This document shows positions 1 to 10,001 of a DNA stretch of 64,000 bases, piece after piece; the stretch's first letter is position 1, and the number at the start of each line of letters is the position of its first letter. The notes below the pieces were generated by a model, which was not told where the DNA came from, searched no databases, and worked only from the letters and a program-made list of their open reading frames with translations. The position numbers and the translations under genes were made by a program. This stretch comes from Treponema sp. OMZ 790 (GTDB taxonomy: Bacteria > Spirochaetota > Spirochaetia > Treponematales > Treponemataceae): contig NZ_CP051201.1 of NCBI RefSeq assembly GCF_024181285.1, positions 1-64,000 of the forward strand, in the 5' to 3' direction.

Positions 1-1407
1 ATGAGCGAATGGGATTATAAAATTTTTTGGGATGAGGCTGTTAATCAATTTAAAGAAGAGCTCTCCTTGCCTGTATTTTCGATGTGGTTTGTACCTGCAA
101 AATATGAAAAATCGACAGAAAATTCCGTCTTTTTGACTGTGCCGTCTCAATTTTTTAGGGATCAGTTGATTACGAAGCATAAAAAAGCTATAGAAAAAAA
201 ATTGTTTGAGCTTTCAGGTAAAAAACTGTCAATAGAATTCACCGTAAATAAGGATACTTCTACAGATTCTGAGGAAACTGAAGCTGAGGAAGCCGTATCT
301 AAGCCGGTATCAGCCGATAAAGATACAAAAAAAAGGCAAAAATCGGTTAAAAGTGTAGATAATGCGCGAGGCCAGCATCCTGATTTAAAAAGTGAATATA
401 ATTTTGATGACTTTGTGGTAGGGCCTAACAGTTCTTTTGCCGTAAATGCGGCTCTTGCCGTCTCAACGAATCCGGGAACGGCTTATAATCCTATGCTGAT
501 CTATGGAGGAGTCGGATTGGGGAAAACTCACCTCATGCAGGCTATAGGCAATAAAATATGGAATACAACAGACTTAAAGGTTATTTATGTAACAGCGGAA
601 AATTTTACAAACGAATTTGTTGAATGTATTCAAAAAAGAAAAATGCCGGCATTTAAAAGCAAATATAGGAATGCCGACGTTCTTCTCATAGACGATATTC
701 ACTTTTTTCAAGGGAAGGAAGAAACTCAGGAAGAATTTTTTCATACCTTTAACGAGCTGTATGAAAAAGATAAGCAGATTGTCTTTACCTGCGACCGTCC
801 GCCCGCAGAACTTAAAAGGCTGGAGCCTCGTTTAAAATCAAGGTTTGAGAGAGGTTTAAATGTTGATCTCCAAACTCCGTCTTACGAAGTCCGATATGCT
901 ATTCTTTTAAAGAAAATGGAAAAGCACAATATAAATATTCCTAATGAAGTCATTGATATGGTTGCAAAAAATATTTCTTCAAATGTCCGTGATTTGGAAG
1001 CAGCCTTAACAAAACTCATCGCCTATACCGAGCTTACAAAGAAAACTATGGACGAGGCTACGGCAAAGAATCTTTTAAGGGATATTTTCGGTTCAACCCG
1101 TCAAAGAAATGTTACCATAGACCTCATTCAAAAAACCGTAGCAGACTATTTCAGCATTTCGATTTCTGATATTAAAAGCAAAAAACGCACGAAGAGCTTT
1201 TCATTCCCGCGTCAAATTGCGATGTTCCTTTGTAGGGAAATGACCGAGTGTTCTACAACCGAACTAGGCAACGAATTCGGAGGCCGGGATCATACAACCA
1301 TCTTGCACGGCTGTAACAAGATTGAAGAACAAATTGCAGCCGATCCGAGCTTAGAAAAAATCATCCATGATCTTAGAAACACGATAAAAGAAAATACGAA
1401 TAAATAG
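1..1407 (+). CDS. dnaA: Chromosomal replication initiator DnaA
   Basis: This 468-residue protein is the AAA+ ATPase that binds DnaA boxes and opens the replication origin. Domain I is at the N terminus, followed by a charged, low-complexity linker (about residues 80-120). The ATPase core has a Walker A motif GGVGLGKTH at 169-177 and a Walker B motif with LLIDDIH around 228-234. Domain IV carries the family DNA-binding signature GGRDHTTILHG at about 427-437. The length is normal for DnaA. The ATG at base 1 agrees with a sequence that has been rotated to start at dnaA. dnaN does not follow, so the classical dnaA-dnaN operon is absent downstream. The upstream side, where an origin might lie, is outside the window. 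Confidence 0.97.
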   Translation: MSEWDYKIFWDEAVNQFKEELSLPVFSMWFVPAKYEKSTENSVFLTVPSQFFRDQLITKHKKAIEKKLFELSGKKLSIEFTVNKDTSTDSEETEAEEAVSKPVSADKDTKKRQKSVKSVDNARGQHPDLKSEYNFDDFVVGPNSSFAVNAALAVSTNPGTAYNPMLIYGGVGLGKTHLMQAIGNKIWNTTDLKVIYVTAENFTNEFVECIQKRKMPAFKSKYRNADVLLIDDIHFFQGKEETQEEFFHTFNELYEKDKQIVFTCDRPPAELKRLEPRLKSRFERGLNVDLQTPSYEVRYAILLKKMEKHNINIPNEVIDMVAKNISSNVRDLEAALTKLIAYTELTKKTMDEATAKNLLRDIFGSTRQRNVTIDLIQKTVADYFSISISDIKSKKRTKSFSFPRQIAMFLCREMTECSTTELGNEFGGRDHTTILHGCNKIEEQIAADPSLEKIIHDLRNTIKENTNK

Positions 1408-1572
1408 CCGGAAACCCAAAATAATTATATTTTTTTGTATTTATACCATGTTTTTTATATACTTTTGCAGTATTATGCTTTATAATTATAGTAGAGTATC
1501 ATATTTAATTGGGATCCGGCGATAGGGCATAAAAATTTGACATTCGGTTTCTGAAAATGGAGAGGTAACAAA

Positions 1573-4492
1573 ATGCGGAAAAAGTTATTTTTACTTGTAG
1601 GAATTTTATTTGTTATATTGGCCGGCTGTGATCAGTTTTTGAGAGATATTGAAAAAGATTTTGAATATTGGGCATCTACAATTATCGTTACGGATACGGC
1701 AATCCCCTATGCGGGAATAGATAGCGAAGGCTATCCCTGCCTTTCGAGCGAAAACGATAAACTCATAACAATAAAAATAGTAAATGCGTTAAAATATGAA
1801 TTTAAAATGCCTACGGATCCGGGAGCTCCTGCCGACATAATAACTTTTGGAAGCGGAGTAATCGGCTCAGGTGCCGGTACCCCCCCCCCCCCCCTAGTAC
1901 AACACGGATTATACCCTTATTCAAAATGGTGCCGGCCAACTTAATCTGACATTAAAAAAAGCTTTTTTACAAAAAAACGAATGGGGTAAGGCAGACCTAA
2001 ACCCTTCAATTACCATTTACAGCAAAGAAGGCAGAAAATTTTTAACTCACAGCTTTAAGCTGAGGGTAAACACTCCTCCTCCCAATCTCGAGAAAATAGA
2101 CTTAGTAAAAACAACCGGAAGTCCGTCATACTATGTTTTATGCTTTAAGGCTGAAGGCATTGGTACAAAAGTAAACGGCTTATTTTTACACGGCGACGGT
2201 TATGAAGGTTCCAACAATAAATTAAAACTATTAATACGCAAAGGGAATGAGTCCGAGCAACCGCATGAGCTCGCCTTAACTTCTTCGGGCGTTGGTACTA
2301 ATAGTACTTTTATAGGGAACGGTGGTTTATCAACGCTGGACGGCAATGCTATGCCTTCTGACGTATCCAACCTTTGGACAATCCGGTATAAAACCGATGT
2401 TGTAGTAGATACAGGTGCCGCAGTAAACTATACAATCCGATTAAAGGATAAAAAAGGTCTTGAATCCAATACGGTAACATCAGGGACACAGCTGCCCCAT
2501 CCTATAATTAAGTTTACCTATGTACATGATCCTGACAAATATATAACCTCAGGTATTTACTCGACCGGAAACGATATAATTGCAAAGATAAATGAGACAA
2601 ATTCCACCATGTCAAACCCGATAAAAATTTATACTGCATACGAAGATAAGGTAACATTGGAGGCTTTCGGCGCTTATGGCCCCGGAGTTGTAATAAGGGC
2701 CGAGCTGGACGGCATTCCGGTGCAATATGCTTCGAAAATAGAGCTTTCTGCAAATGAGTCCGGAGCGGATTATGAACTTAAACTTTGGGTAGAAGGCGGC
2801 GGCTTTACCCCAAGTAAAAAAATAACCTACTATTACAAGGTTTTTAATACAATAAAAGCAACACATTCCGATATACCTGTATGGGGAATTCTTAAAAAAG
2901 CTGTAAACAAACGGAATTTAATAACCATCGATGGTACAATAAAGGCTTCAGATAGTCCCGATAATAACAAGGGAGAAATTATCATACAGTTTGGATCTGC
3001 ATCTAGAACGGTAAGCATAAAAGGCATAAATAATGCAGCTATTGATGCAGACAATAAAAACCGCATTTTTCATATGTCAAGCAAGCAGCTGACTCTTAAC
3101 CTAAAAGATATAACACTTACAAACGGAAAAGCTGACAGAGGAGGAGCTATAAACTGCGGCCAAGGTCCTATAAATTTTAAAGGAGGATGTATAATCAGCA
3201 ATAATACGGCCAACGAAGAAGGCGGTGCTATATATGGCAGCTCTAGTATCATAAATTTTGAAGGAGGATGTAAGATAAGCAATAATACATCACCTAAAGG
3301 CAAAGACATATATTTATACGGCAACAGTAAATTGTACATAAAAGACAGAATGACAGTTGATTCCGGTAATCAAATATATATAAATCCGAGTTCTGTCGAT
3401 TCCTATTCAAAGTTTTATATAACCGGAGAACAGGATATCACTAATCCTATAAACATAAAAATAGATGCTGCTGATATAGACGATGTTAAAAATAAGCCGA
3501 TTATTGTAGGCGGTGGCTATACCCTTACAGAGAATGATATAGGAAAATTCAAGCTTGATAGCAGCCATTCCGGTTTTATCATCAACCTTGACCATGAGGC
3601 TGATGCTGCCTTGTTGAGTGAGATACATAATCCAGGATCAATTACTAATTGGGGTCAGCTTCAAAGCGCTATCACGAGTGCTCCGTCAGGTGCTGTAATT
3701 AAATTAGGCCCCGGCACTATAACAGCCGGATCAGATAGTAGTGAACTGACTGTTTCTGGTCCTAATAAAACCCTAACAATAATCGGCAGCAGCAGCGGTA
3801 CTACTATAGACGCCGATAATAAGCATCGTGTTTTCCTAATGAAATACCCCCATATTAAGCTCAAATTGAAAAACTTAACCGTCAAAAATGGTATAGTTAC
3901 GAATAAGACTGGAGCAGGTATAAAAGTTGACAGTTATGCTACAGGCAGCTTGACATTGGTAGATACAAAAGTAGAATATAACACAGTTAAAGCTACTTCC
4001 GGGCCTGTACAACACACTGGAGCCGGTATTATGATAGAAAATGCATCTGTAAAGGTTTTTATAATCGGAGGCTCAATAAGCAATAATAAAATAGATTGCA
4101 GCACAACAACATACACATCCGGGACTGAGCCTCAGGGCTGCGGTTTATGGCTTGGCAATAGCTCGACTACGGTTATAAAAGGAAATACTACGATTCAATC
4201 TAACTCTTATACAAAAAGAAATACCGGGTCTGTAACTTGCTACGGTGCAGGTATATATCTTAACGGCAGCTCAAAACTCACCATAGGGGAAAGCGGTGCA
4301 GACGATAGCGTTAGTCCTATAATATCGGGGCATAGTCGAGTTTCCGGTACTACCTGTCATGGAACGGCCATAGCTATTGCCGGTGGACGAGTAGACTGGC
4401 TAAGCGGCCGAATAATAAATAACGGCGGAAGTGCTCAAGCAGTGTACAACAGTGGAGGTATATTTAATGCTAACAGTCACACAGCATATTAG
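1573..4492 (+). pseudogene. Large beta-helix surface lipoprotein, broken after a poly-C tract
   Basis: The 5' piece (1573-1944) begins with a lipoprotein signal whose lipobox LAGC places Cys at residue 19, after an AGAGG ribosome site. At 1880-1894 there are 15 consecutive C. The 0 frame then runs out of frame to a stop at 1942-1944. From 1898 the coding sequence continues in another frame, open to 4492, with the first ATG at 2351. The 3' part has repeated beta-helix turns with Gly-Gly-Ala-Ile and Ile-Ser-Asn-Asn motifs (about 3090-3300 and 3880-4330), like right-handed parallel beta-helix surface proteins. A TAG at 1895-1897 lies in the downstream frame directly after the C run, so changing the run length alone does not restore one protein. 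An indel within about 1894-1900 would. It is probably an outer-surface lipoprotein that is disrupted here. The function is unknown. Confidence 0.75.
1880..1894 (+). repeat. Poly-C tract (15 C) at the lipoprotein frame break
   Basis: Fifteen consecutive C fall inside the coding region of the surface lipoprotein, exactly where the reading frame changes. Tracts of this length are prone to slipped-strand mispairing and also to sequencing error. Confidence 0.9.
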
Positions 4493-5760
4493 TTTGGGAA
4501 TTCGATCCGCAGATTTGATTTTACATAGGCTCTTTTGACCTTATTGAGATGTATTTCGGATAGAAATTCGAGCCTTACCAGGCCTTCCAAATCGCTTCGG
4601 GCTGTAAAATTGGATACTGCAAAGCGGCTTTCGATTTCGCGGACAGTCAGCATAATATCGGGGTTTTCTTGCACGATTTGAATAATTTGACTCTGCCTTT
4701 CATTGATTCCCTTGATATGGCTGAGCAAAAAAGCTGTTTTATTTTCTTCTATTTTGCGGGTTATGTAGAGCTTCATATCCTCAAAAGCCTTTTTTATCGT
4801 GATCAGATTATACATAATAAAATAAGTGAGGTCATTTTCGTCATATTCGGTATAGAGAAAAGCTTTTTCATACATTCTTTTTGTTTTGTAAATAATGCGT
4901 GAAATCGGCATATATTCAATAAGCTGATACCCGTTTTTTATCATGTACCAGTAAAATAAAGAGCGGGCGGTACGTCCGTTTCCGTCGGAAAAAGGATGTA
5001 TATAGGACAACATAAAATGAATGATAACCGCCCTTATGATGGGATGGATAAATGTTTTGTCTTTTCCATTAAAAAATTTTTCCAAATCTGAAATCAGATT
5101 TTTTAATTCTTGATAATCGGGAGGATAATGAGCTGTCTCTCCTGTAAGTCCATCCATTATGATGATGTTGTTATGTTTACGAAAATGACCGGAATCGTTT
5201 TCGTTATCTAAAGTGTTTTTTGTCATCGAGTAATGAATATCTTTTAAAATTTTGATCGAAAAATTTTCTTGTACATTTTCTTTTATATAATTTATTGTTT
5301 GATAGTTATTTACAATCATCTGTTGGTCTTTATTTTTAGGTTTTTCTTTTTTGCGCAGCATATTTTTTGCAACTTTTCTTGTGGTTGCCGCTCCTTCCAT
5401 TTGGCTTGAAGCAATAGCCTCTTCCATTATGGAGGATGTTAAAAAGGCATTTTTGTTTTCATAAGGAAGAATGCCGGCTGCTTGAGGACCGCCTCCGATG
5501 TTCATATCAAAATAGTGAAGTAATTCCATTATTTCGTCATTTACCGTAAAACCGAATTTGTATTTACCGAATTTTAAAAAAGTACGATTGATACGGCGCA
5601 GGTTCTTAATGGCAAACCACGCTTCTTCGGGATTTGTATCGGTCAGCCTGAAATACTTTACCTTATCCCAATAAGGATATCCTCTATTCAGCTTTTCTAT
5701 TTCCGGATTAAAAGCTATTTGTGAGACTTTTTTTGTGCTTACGGGAGGCCGTTCTAACAT
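4489..5760 (-). CDS. Fic-domain protein (probable AMP transferase) with C-terminal winged helix
   Basis: This 423-residue protein has the complete Fic active-site motif HPFSDGNGRTAR at residues 255-266. Fic enzymes of this type transfer AMP from ATP to Ser, Thr or Tyr of target proteins. Residues 118-123 read SSQMEG, which fits the class II inhibitory helix pattern [ST]xxxE[GN] and places the clamp Glu at 122, so the protein is probably self-inhibited. The C-terminal third (about 340-423) looks like a winged-helix DNA-binding domain, a common Fic architecture suggesting autoregulation. The start ATG at 5760 faces dnaE across a palindrome at 5800-5826. The stop codon overlaps that of the convergent lipoprotein gene by a few bases. 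Targets are unknown. Confidence 0.93.
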   Translation of the reverse strand: MLERPPVSTKKVSQIAFNPEIEKLNRGYPYWDKVKYFRLTDTNPEEAWFAIKNLRRINRTFLKFGKYKFGFTVNDEIMELLHYFDMNIGGGPQAAGILPYENKNAFLTSSIMEEAIASSQMEGAATTRKVAKNMLRKKEKPKNKDQQMIVNNYQTINYIKENVQENFSIKILKDIHYSMTKNTLDNENDSGHFRKHNNIIIMDGLTGETAHYPPDYQELKNLISDLEKFFNGKDKTFIHPIIRAVIIHFMLSYIHPFSDGNGRTARSLFYWYMIKNGYQLIEYMPISRIIYKTKRMYEKAFLYTEYDENDLTYFIMYNLITIKKAFEDMKLYITRKIEENKTAFLLSHIKGINERQSQIIQIVQENPDIMLTVREIESRFAVSNFTARSDLEGLVRLEFLSEIHLNKVKRAYVKSNLRIEFPN

Positions 5761-5799
5761 AACTATATAATAGCACTATTTTAAAATAATTTCAATATT

Positions 5800-5826
5800 C
5801 TTCTTGATTTTTAAAGAATCAAGAAG
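5800..5826. promoter_or_regulatory. 10-bp palindrome between fic and dnaE
   Basis: CTTCTTGATT and AATCAAGAAG form a perfect 10-bp inverted repeat around a 7-base centre, 40 bp upstream of the fic start. It could be an operator for the winged-helix domain of the Fic protein or a transcript hairpin. No direct evidence decides between them. Confidence 0.45.
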
Positions 5827-5930
5827 TTTAAAGAAGTTTTAAATTCTCCGATTTTGATTGACAGCTTGGCCTGTTTTTCTTTTCTCCAAGCCTTGCAAAA
5901 AAGAGCCTTTTGTGGTAGTCTTAAAGCCTT

Positions 5931-8900
5931 ATGGCTGTCGATTTTGTTCATCTTCATGTTCATTCCGATTTTTCTCTTTTGGACGGAGCCGCTTCGGTTA
6001 AAGGGCTTGCGGCAAAGGCCGAGCAGCTGGGGCAGACTGCCCTTGCTTTGACCGATCACGGCAATATGTTCGGCGTTATAAATTTTTATAATGCCTGTAA
6101 AGAAAAAAATATAAAGCCCATAATCGGCTGCGAGTTCTATGTTGCTCCCGAAAGCCGATTTGAAAAAAAAGAAACTCCGGGCGGAAAAAAATACTATCAC
6201 CTGATTCTATTGGCAAAGAACGAAACAGGATACCGCAACTTAATGGTGCTTTGTTCTAAGGGATATACTGAGGGGATTTATTATAAGCCCCGCATAGACG
6301 ATGAACTTTTAGTACAGCACTCCGAAGGGCTTATATGCTTGTCGGCCTGTCTTGCAGGAGAGCTTCCTGTTCTCTTATTAAACGGCGAAAAAGAAAAGGC
6401 CGAGGCTCATGTACGCAAATACCGTGAAATTTTCGGTGCCGAAAACTATTTTATAGAACTTCAAGATCACGGAATAGCTGAAGAAAAACGAGTATCCAAG
6501 CTCTTAATCGAAATGGCCCGCAAGGTCGGTGTTCCCTTAGTTCTTACAAACGACATTCACTATGTAGAACAAAAAGATTATATAGCTCAAGATATCTTGA
6601 TGTGTATCGGAATGAAAAAACTCAGAACCGATACCAACCGCATGCAGTTTGAGGGAAGCGAATTTTATTTTAAGTCGGGAGAAGAAATGGCTAAACTCTT
6701 CCCCGAATATCCTGAAGCTGTTTTGAACACTGTCCGCATTGCCGAAATGTGCAATCTGGAAATTCCCCAGCCCGGTCCCATTCTTCCGATATACAAAATC
6801 CCTGAAGACTTCAGCTCAAAAGAAGACTATATCCGGCACTTGGCTGAAGAAGGCTTAAAAAAGCGTTATCCGGTTATTACCGATGAAATCAAGGAAAGGC
6901 TTAACTACGAGCTCGATATAGTTATAAAGATGGACTTTGTCGGCTATTTTTTAATTGTTTGGGATTTTATAAATTGGGCAAAAAATAACGGCGTCCCTGT
7001 AGGTCCGGGGCGCGGCTCCGGAGCGGGCTCAATCCTTGCATACTCTTTGAGGATTACAGATATAGATCCCCTAAAGTACAATCTACTTTTTGAGCGCTTT
7101 TTAAATCCCGAAAGAGTTTCGATGCCCGACTTCGACGTAGACTTTTGCTTCGAAAGACGGCAGGAGGTAATAGAGTATGTGCGCCAAAAATACGGAGATG
7201 AAAACGTAGGTCAAATCATTACCTTCGGAACCTTAAAGCCTAAGGCTGTAGTAAAAGATGTGGGGCGGGTTTTAAATATTCCGCTTGCCGATGTAAACGC
7301 CATTACAAAGCTCATACCGCCCAAGCCCCTAACTGACGGCGTAAAAGAAGTTACCTTAAAATACGCCGTTGATGTAGTTCCCGAATTAAAAGAAATGGCC
7401 GAAGACCCGCAATACAAGGAGCTGTTTGAAATAAGTATAGCTCTTGAAGGTAGAAACCGCAACTCAAGCCTTCATGCTGCGGGTATAGTTATAGGTAAGA
7501 CGGTCTTAACCGACTATGTTCCTCTTTACAAAGATTCAAAAACCGGAAAGATTGCCACTCAGTTTACTATGGATTTAATCGAAAACTGTGGGCTTGTAAA
7601 GATGGACTTTTTGGGTTTAAAGACTCTAACTTTAATCAAGCACACTGAAGACCTCATTCATAAACGAGGCGGAGACTGGACAAAATTTTCGATAGCCGAT
7701 ATAGATTATTCCGACGCAAAAACTTTTAAAATGTTGAGTGAAGGAAAGGCCGGTGCCGTATTTCAGTTTGAAAGCCAGGGTATGCAAAATATTTTAAAGC
7801 GGGCAAAGCCCTCAAAAATGGAAGACCTAATAGCCTTAAACGCCTTGTACCGTCCGGGACCGATGGATTATATCAATCAATTTATCGAATCGAAATTCGA
7901 TAATTCAAAAATAAAATATCCCGACCCCTGCCTTGAAGATATCTTGTCAGAAACATACGGTGTCATTGTTTACCAAGAACAGGTTATGCAGGTTGCCCAA
8001 AGGATAGCCGGTTACTCCCTCGGTCAAGCCGATATTCTCCGCCGTGCCATGGGAAAGAAAAAAATCGAGGTTATGAAAACCGAAAAAGAAAAATTTATAA
8101 AAGGTGCACAAGTTAAAGGCTTCAGCAGGGAAGATGCCGATAGAATTTTTGAAATCCTTATTCCTTTTGCAGGATACGGTTTTAACAAGAGTCATGCAGC
8201 AGCCTATTCGGTTTTAGCATTTCAGACTGCTTATTTAAAGGCTCACTTCCCGGCAGAATTTATGGCTGCTAACCTAACCAACGAAATTACCTCGACCGAT
8301 AAACTTCCCGAATACATTACCGAAGCCGAAAAAATGGGGCTTAAAATTCTTCCGCCCGATGTAAATTTATCGGATCCTTATTTCAGTGTTTCCCCTGATG
8401 GAAACATTATTTTCGGCCTTTTGGGTATAAAGGGAGTCGGAATGCAGGCTGCCCATGAACTTGCAGAAGAACGCGAAAAAAACGGCAAGTATAAATCTTT
8501 TATGGATTTTTTGGAACGCAACGATCTTCATACTCAAAACAAGCGGAACCTTGAAGTTATGATTAAGACCGGCTGTTTTGACAGCTTGGGACAGGAGCGT
8601 TCTACCTTGATGGTTAATTTGGATGGAGCGGTTGCTTATGCTTCTCAAAAAAGAGAAAATGAAAGCACGGGGCAGGGAAGTTTGTTTGAAGGTTCGGGAA
8701 TAAAAGAGTTTTCGGATTTTGTTTTTGAAAAAATCGAAGAGTTCCCCAAAAAGGAAAAACTCCGGCTCGAAAAAGAATTGATGGGCTTTTATATTTCAGG
8801 GCACCCCTTGGATGAGTACCGCAAGGTGATAGATAATTCGGCTACTTTGGATATTTCGCATCTTGCCCGCGCTACTTCAAAAAAAAGCTATGTTCTTGTC

Positions 8901-9380
8901 GGTATGCTTACCGGAGTCAGACAGCATCAAACAAAAAAAGGCGCAATGATGGGCTTCGGGACTTTTGAAGACTTAAACGGAACATTGGATTTGGTATTTT
9001 TCCCGAAAACATGGGAAAAACATAGGGCTGCTCTTTTGCCTGAAACCGTCTGCGGTTTTGTCGGTTCGATAGATAGCAGCGACGGAGAATCCCATTCCTT
9101 CTTGGTAGATGATGTTTTGGAAATAGGCAAGTTACAGCAAAAAGCTCTAAGTGAAGTTCATATCGAGCTTGATCAAAATATAACTTCTGCAAAAGAATTG
9201 AGCGGCTTAAAAGACTTTTTATATGAGCGCTCAGGGAACTGCGATGTTTATATTCATGCAAAGGATGAAGACAAGGCTTATATAATTAAGGCATCTCCCC
9301 AAATTCGTATTCCTTCAACTCCCGAATTTATTGAAGAGCTGAGAATGCAGTTTGGGGTTGAGCAAATTTGGCTTGAATAA
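5931..9380 (+). CDS. dnaE: DNA polymerase III alpha subunit
   Basis: This is the 1149-residue catalytic subunit of the replicative polymerase. The N-terminal PHP domain starts with the motif HVHSDFSLLDG. The polymerase core has PGRGSGAGS and the catalytic acidic motif MPDFDVDF at 398-405, and the third aspartate lies in KMDFLGLK (D559). Helix-hairpin-helix and OB-fold regions follow towards the C terminus. The length is close to E. coli DnaE (1160). It lacks the internal proofreading exonuclease that marks PolC, so proofreading is expected to come from a separate subunit. I see no strong ribosome site just before the ATG. The only in-frame ATG that keeps the conserved N terminus is 5931. Confidence 0.97.
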   Translation: MAVDFVHLHVHSDFSLLDGAASVKGLAAKAEQLGQTALALTDHGNMFGVINFYNACKEKNIKPIIGCEFYVAPESRFEKKETPGGKKYYHLILLAKNETGYRNLMVLCSKGYTEGIYYKPRIDDELLVQHSEGLICLSACLAGELPVLLLNGEKEKAEAHVRKYREIFGAENYFIELQDHGIAEEKRVSKLLIEMARKVGVPLVLTNDIHYVEQKDYIAQDILMCIGMKKLRTDTNRMQFEGSEFYFKSGEEMAKLFPEYPEAVLNTVRIAEMCNLEIPQPGPILPIYKIPEDFSSKEDYIRHLAEEGLKKRYPVITDEIKERLNYELDIVIKMDFVGYFLIVWDFINWAKNNGVPVGPGRGSGAGSILAYSLRITDIDPLKYNLLFERFLNPERVSMPDFDVDFCFERRQEVIEYVRQKYGDENVGQIITFGTLKPKAVVKDVGRVLNIPLADVNAITKLIPPKPLTDGVKEVTLKYAVDVVPELKEMAEDPQYKELFEISIALEGRNRNSSLHAAGIVIGKTVLTDYVPLYKDSKTGKIATQFTMDLIENCGLVKMDFLGLKTLTLIKHTEDLIHKRGGDWTKFSIADIDYSDAKTFKMLSEGKAGAVFQFESQGMQNILKRAKPSKMEDLIALNALYRPGPMDYINQFIESKFDNSKIKYPDPCLEDILSETYGVIVYQEQVMQVAQRIAGYSLGQADILRRAMGKKKIEVMKTEKEKFIKGAQVKGFSREDADRIFEILIPFAGYGFNKSHAAAYSVLAFQTAYLKAHFPAEFMAANLTNEITSTDKLPEYITEAEKMGLKILPPDVNLSDPYFSVSPDGNIIFGLLGIKGVGMQAAHELAEEREKNGKYKSFMDFLERNDLHTQNKRNLEVMIKTGCFDSLGQERSTLMVNLDGAVAYASQKRENESTGQGSLFEGSGIKEFSDFVFEKIEEFPKKEKLRLEKELMGFYISGHPLDEYRKVIDNSATLDISHLARATSKKSYVLVGMLTGVRQHQTKKGAMMGFGTFEDLNGTLDLVFFPKTWEKHRAALLPETVCGFVGSIDSSDGESHSFLVDDVLEIGKLQQKALSEVHIELDQNITSAKELSGLKDFLYERSGNCDVYIHAKDEDKAYIIKASPQIRIPSTPEFIEELRMQFGVEQIWLE

Positions 9381-9418
9381 AAATTAATTAAATTTAAAAT
9401 ATAGGTAGAGAGGTTTAT

Positions 9419-10000
9419 ATGATATCATCACTTTTTAACACATTAGGTTTTGCAGTAAAGTTGTATTCTTATCTTTGTATTATTTATATTTTTCTTTCAT
9501 GGATTGGTTCGCGCTCACGCGGCGGTTTTCTCTATGAAATTTGTAATCCTTATCTAGGTTGGTTTAGGAGATTTAAATTTACCCAAGTCGGAATGGTGGA
9601 TTTTTCTCCCATTTTGGCTATTGGAGTTTTATCTCTTTTTTCCAATATTCTTTTTCAAATTGCGGATACAAGAACTTTTTCAGTCTTAGGTATTGTGTTA
9701 AACCTTATAGCTATAATTTGGTCCTTCTTTTCGTTTTTACTCAATTTTTTTATTATCATATTGATAATCAGGCTGGTTCTTGATTTTTCCGAAAACTACC
9801 GAAGAGGTAATTTTGCTGATATGCTCGACAGATTTTTATCTCCTGTTTTTGTGAGAGTTCACAAACTTTCGGGCGGAAAATTTATGAGCCTTCGAAAACA
9901 GATAATTGTATGCTTGATAGTATTGATTCTTATGCGCTTTTTATTGGGTGCACTTATAGGATCGCTGGGAGTCATGTTTAAGTATTTCAGGCTTGTGTAA
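9419..10000 (+). CDS. YggT-family integral membrane protein
   Basis: This 193-residue hydrophobic protein has about four to five membrane helices. Two halves resemble each other: each has a hydrophobic stretch, then an FxR or SP-containing loop. The segment VDFSPIL after the first pair of helices is typical of YggT domains, and the second half carries FLSPVFVRVHKL in the equivalent place. The role of YggT proteins is not settled. Links to osmotic tolerance and cell-division sites have been proposed in other bacteria. AGAGG lies ahead of the ATG. It follows dnaE by 38 bases in the same direction, so co-transcription is possible. Confidence 0.8.
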   Translation: MISSLFNTLGFAVKLYSYLCIIYIFLSWIGSRSRGGFLYEICNPYLGWFRRFKFTQVGMVDFSPILAIGVLSLFSNILFQIADTRTFSVLGIVLNLIAIIWSFFSFLLNFFIIILIIRLVLDFSENYRRGNFADMLDRFLSPVFVRVHKLSGGKFMSLRKQIIVCLIVLILMRFLLGALIGSLGVMFKYFRLV

Positions 10001-10001
10001 A

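Noticed and set aside
1408..1572. Replication origin downstream of dnaA
   Set aside because: The gap has AT-rich sequence but no convincing cluster of TTATCCACA-like DnaA boxes.
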